A stretch of 64,000 nucleotides of DNA from Pandoraea iniqua (GTDB lineage Bacteria > Pseudomonadota > Gammaproteobacteria > Burkholderiales > Burkholderiaceae), in NCBI RefSeq assembly GCF_902459685.1, contig NZ_CABPSF010000010.1:169570-233569 (forward strand), given 5' to 3'. Shown in pieces: positions 62,901 through 64,000 of the stretch. How positions within the stretch are numbered: position 1 is the first letter of the stretch; the number at the start of each line of letters is the position of its first letter. The notes under the pieces are model-generated. The model searched no databases. It saw nothing but the letters and a program-made list of their open reading frames with translations, and was not told where the DNA came from. A program made the position numbers and the translations under genes.

Positions 62901-63701
62901 ATGTCGATGAAGCGACGTGCATTTGCGCTGGCCCTGGTAGTGTCTTCCGGGCTGTTGTTGGGTGCCTGCGGGAAGAAAGAAGAAACGGCTGCCGGCCGCT
63001 CGGTCGGGCCGGATGGCTCCCAGCCTGTCTACGTCGTGGGTTCGGACGCCGCCTATGCGCCGTTCGAATATGAGACCGACACCCGGCAGATCGCCGGCTT
63101 CGATATCGATGTGATGAAGGCCGTCGCCGACAAGGCGGGTATTGCGGTGCGTTTCATCAACACGCCGTTCGAGGGCATTTTCAATTCATTGGTGCAGGGC
63201 GATCGCGACATCCTGATCTCGGCGATCACGATTACCGATGAGCGCCGCAAGCAAATGGACTTCTCGACGCCTTATTTCGAAGCGTCGCAATTGATTGCCG
63301 TGCCGGCCAACTCGAGCGTGAAGAGTTTTGACGATCTGAAGTCGCTCAAGGTGGGGGTGCAGACGGCCACGACGGGCGATGAAGTCGTCCAGAAGCTGAT
63401 GGGCAAGAACAACCCGGCGGTTAAGCGCTTTGAAGGCACGCCGCTCGCCATGAAGGAACTGGAAGCTGGCGGTGTCGATGCGGTGGTGGCCGATAACGGC
63501 GTCGTGGTGAACTTCATCGCGAACAATCCCAACGCCAGCCTGCGCACCGTGGCGGACAGCAACTTCCCGAAGGAGTATTACGGGATTGCCGTGCGCAAGG
63601 GCGATGCCGAGTTGCTCGCGAAGATCAATAAGGGGATCGAGGCGGTCAAGGCCGACGGTACGTACGACGCCATCTATCAGCGTTACTTCGGTAAAAAGTA
63701 A
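62901..63701 (+). CDS. Polar/basic amino-acid ABC transporter binding lipoprotein
   Basis: A 266-residue family 3 solute-binding protein. The signal ends in the lipobox LLGACG (SGLLLGACGKKEE), so it is a lipoprotein facing the periplasm. The binding domain has VVGSDAAYAPFEYETDTRQIAGFDIDVM in two stretches, ITITDERRKQMDFSTPYFEASQ (the SBP3 signature) and YYGIAVRKGDAELL. These fit glutamine, arginine or lysine binding. No permease or ATPase adjoins it, so it may share components encoded elsewhere. Confidence 0.92.
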   Translation: MSMKRRAFALALVVSSGLLLGACGKKEETAAGRSVGPDGSQPVYVVGSDAAYAPFEYETDTRQIAGFDIDVMKAVADKAGIAVRFINTPFEGIFNSLVQGDRDILISAITITDERRKQMDFSTPYFEASQLIAVPANSSVKSFDDLKSLKVGVQTATTGDEVVQKLMGKNNPAVKRFEGTPLAMKELEAGGVDAVVADNGVVVNFIANNPNASLRTVADSNFPKEYYGIAVRKGDAELLAKINKGIEAVKADGTYDAIYQRYFGKK

Positions 63702-63724
63702 CGGCTCAGGTGCATGGAATAAGG

Positions 63725-63752
63725 AAAAAGCCCCGTCGTGACGGGGCTTTTT
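63725..63752 (+). terminator. Rho-independent terminator after the binding lipoprotein
   Basis: AAAAAGCCCCGTC, GT, GACGGGGCTTTTT: a 13-bp stem with a tight loop and T run, 24 bp after the stop codon. Confidence 0.92.
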
Positions 63753-63948
63753 CATGGCTTTTCAAATTATTTTCACAAAGTGCTTGCCAGCGTTCGGGGT
63801 TTTCACTAATATTCCGTCTCTCGCAACGACAGCGACGCAGCGAAAGCGGCGAAGCAGGAAGATGCGACGGGCTGGAAAGCCCGGTGGTTAGTGGTTTTAG
63901 AGCTTGTGAGTCGCTACGGCGATGAGCGAAAAGAAGCGAAAAAAACTG

Positions 63949-63977
63949 TTGACGACGACGAGAAGCTGCGACATAAT
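63949..63977 (+). promoter_or_regulatory. Strong sigma-70 promoter, probably of an rRNA operon beyond the window
   Basis: TTGACG (63949-63954), a 17-bp spacer and CATAAT (63972-63977) give a near-consensus core. A-rich DNA just upstream (AAAAGAAGCGAAAAAAACTG, 63930-63949) resembles an UP element. No ORF follows in the last 23 bases. Such promoters with a tail of CTCTGCTGCTGATG occur before rrn operons in related bacteria; the RNA gene itself is not in view. Confidence 0.7.
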
Positions 63978-64000
63978 CTCACTTCTCTGCTGCTGATGCA

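Overview
The window reads as an ordinary chromosomal segment of a GC-rich betaproteobacterium of the Burkholderiaceae, most like Pandoraea. This is inferred from protein resemblance, gene order (hemA-prfA-prmC-grxD-ubiX; rpe-gph-trpE; a paaK-I-G-pcaF-paaN block) and codon use; no database search was possible. Nearly all of it is coding. I see no tRNA or rRNA gene, CRISPR array, prophage or insertion sequence. The last 60 bases hold a strong sigma-70 promoter of the kind that drives rRNA operons.

Layout. 0-5.3 kb (minus): a chemosensory block running from a soluble triple-PAS receptor through cheR and cheD to a CheW-type scaffold with three CheW domains, cut by the window edge. 5.3-7.9 kb: sparse region with a tiny lipoprotein, a frameshifted exported protein, a small membrane protein and a VOC protein. 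7.9-12.2 kb (minus): hemA, prfA, prmC, grxD, ubiX, tightly packed. 12.5-14.9 kb (plus): two small GlsB/YeaQ-type membrane proteins and a DHA2 drug exporter. 15-20.5 kb: a periplasmic penicillin-acylase-type hydrolase and a surface-glycosylation trio (GtrA flippase, GtrB-like GT2, GT87). 20.8-23.7 kb: a DASS transporter divergent from a GntR regulator across an AT-rich operator, a GNAT enzyme and a shortened orphan HicB. 23.9-30.1 kb: ychF, a zinc metallopeptidase, a ubiquinone-type hydroxylase, dsbC and an M61 peptidase. 30.2-35.5 kb: LysR/azoR pair sharing a perfect palindrome, a pirin, and a TonB siderophore receptor under a Fur box.

35.8-53.4 kb is one long minus-strand run with the tryptophan genes. 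rpe-gph-trpE lie at one end and trpGDC, CYTH and ung at the other; between them sit a four-gene RbbA/HlyD/OMF efflux module and a DUF3141 gene. Each half of the split trp set has its own short leader ORF rich in Trp codons: a 14-residue leader before trpE and a 22-residue leader before trpG. This suggests that both halves are controlled separately by ribosome-mediated attenuation.

53.6-55.5 kb: apaG, a small membrane protein and mltA. 55.6-62.8 kb: phenylacetate catabolism (paaK, paaI, paaG, pcaF/paaJ, paaN on minus; paaF on plus) with a PaaR-like palindrome near paaN. 62.9-63.7 kb: an amino-acid binding lipoprotein.

A pattern not tied to any gene family: at six places short tandem repeats of unrelated sequence and different unit length (8, 11, 12, 14, 15, 22 bp) start at or just after a stop codon, and every array carries repeated TGA or TAG triplets.
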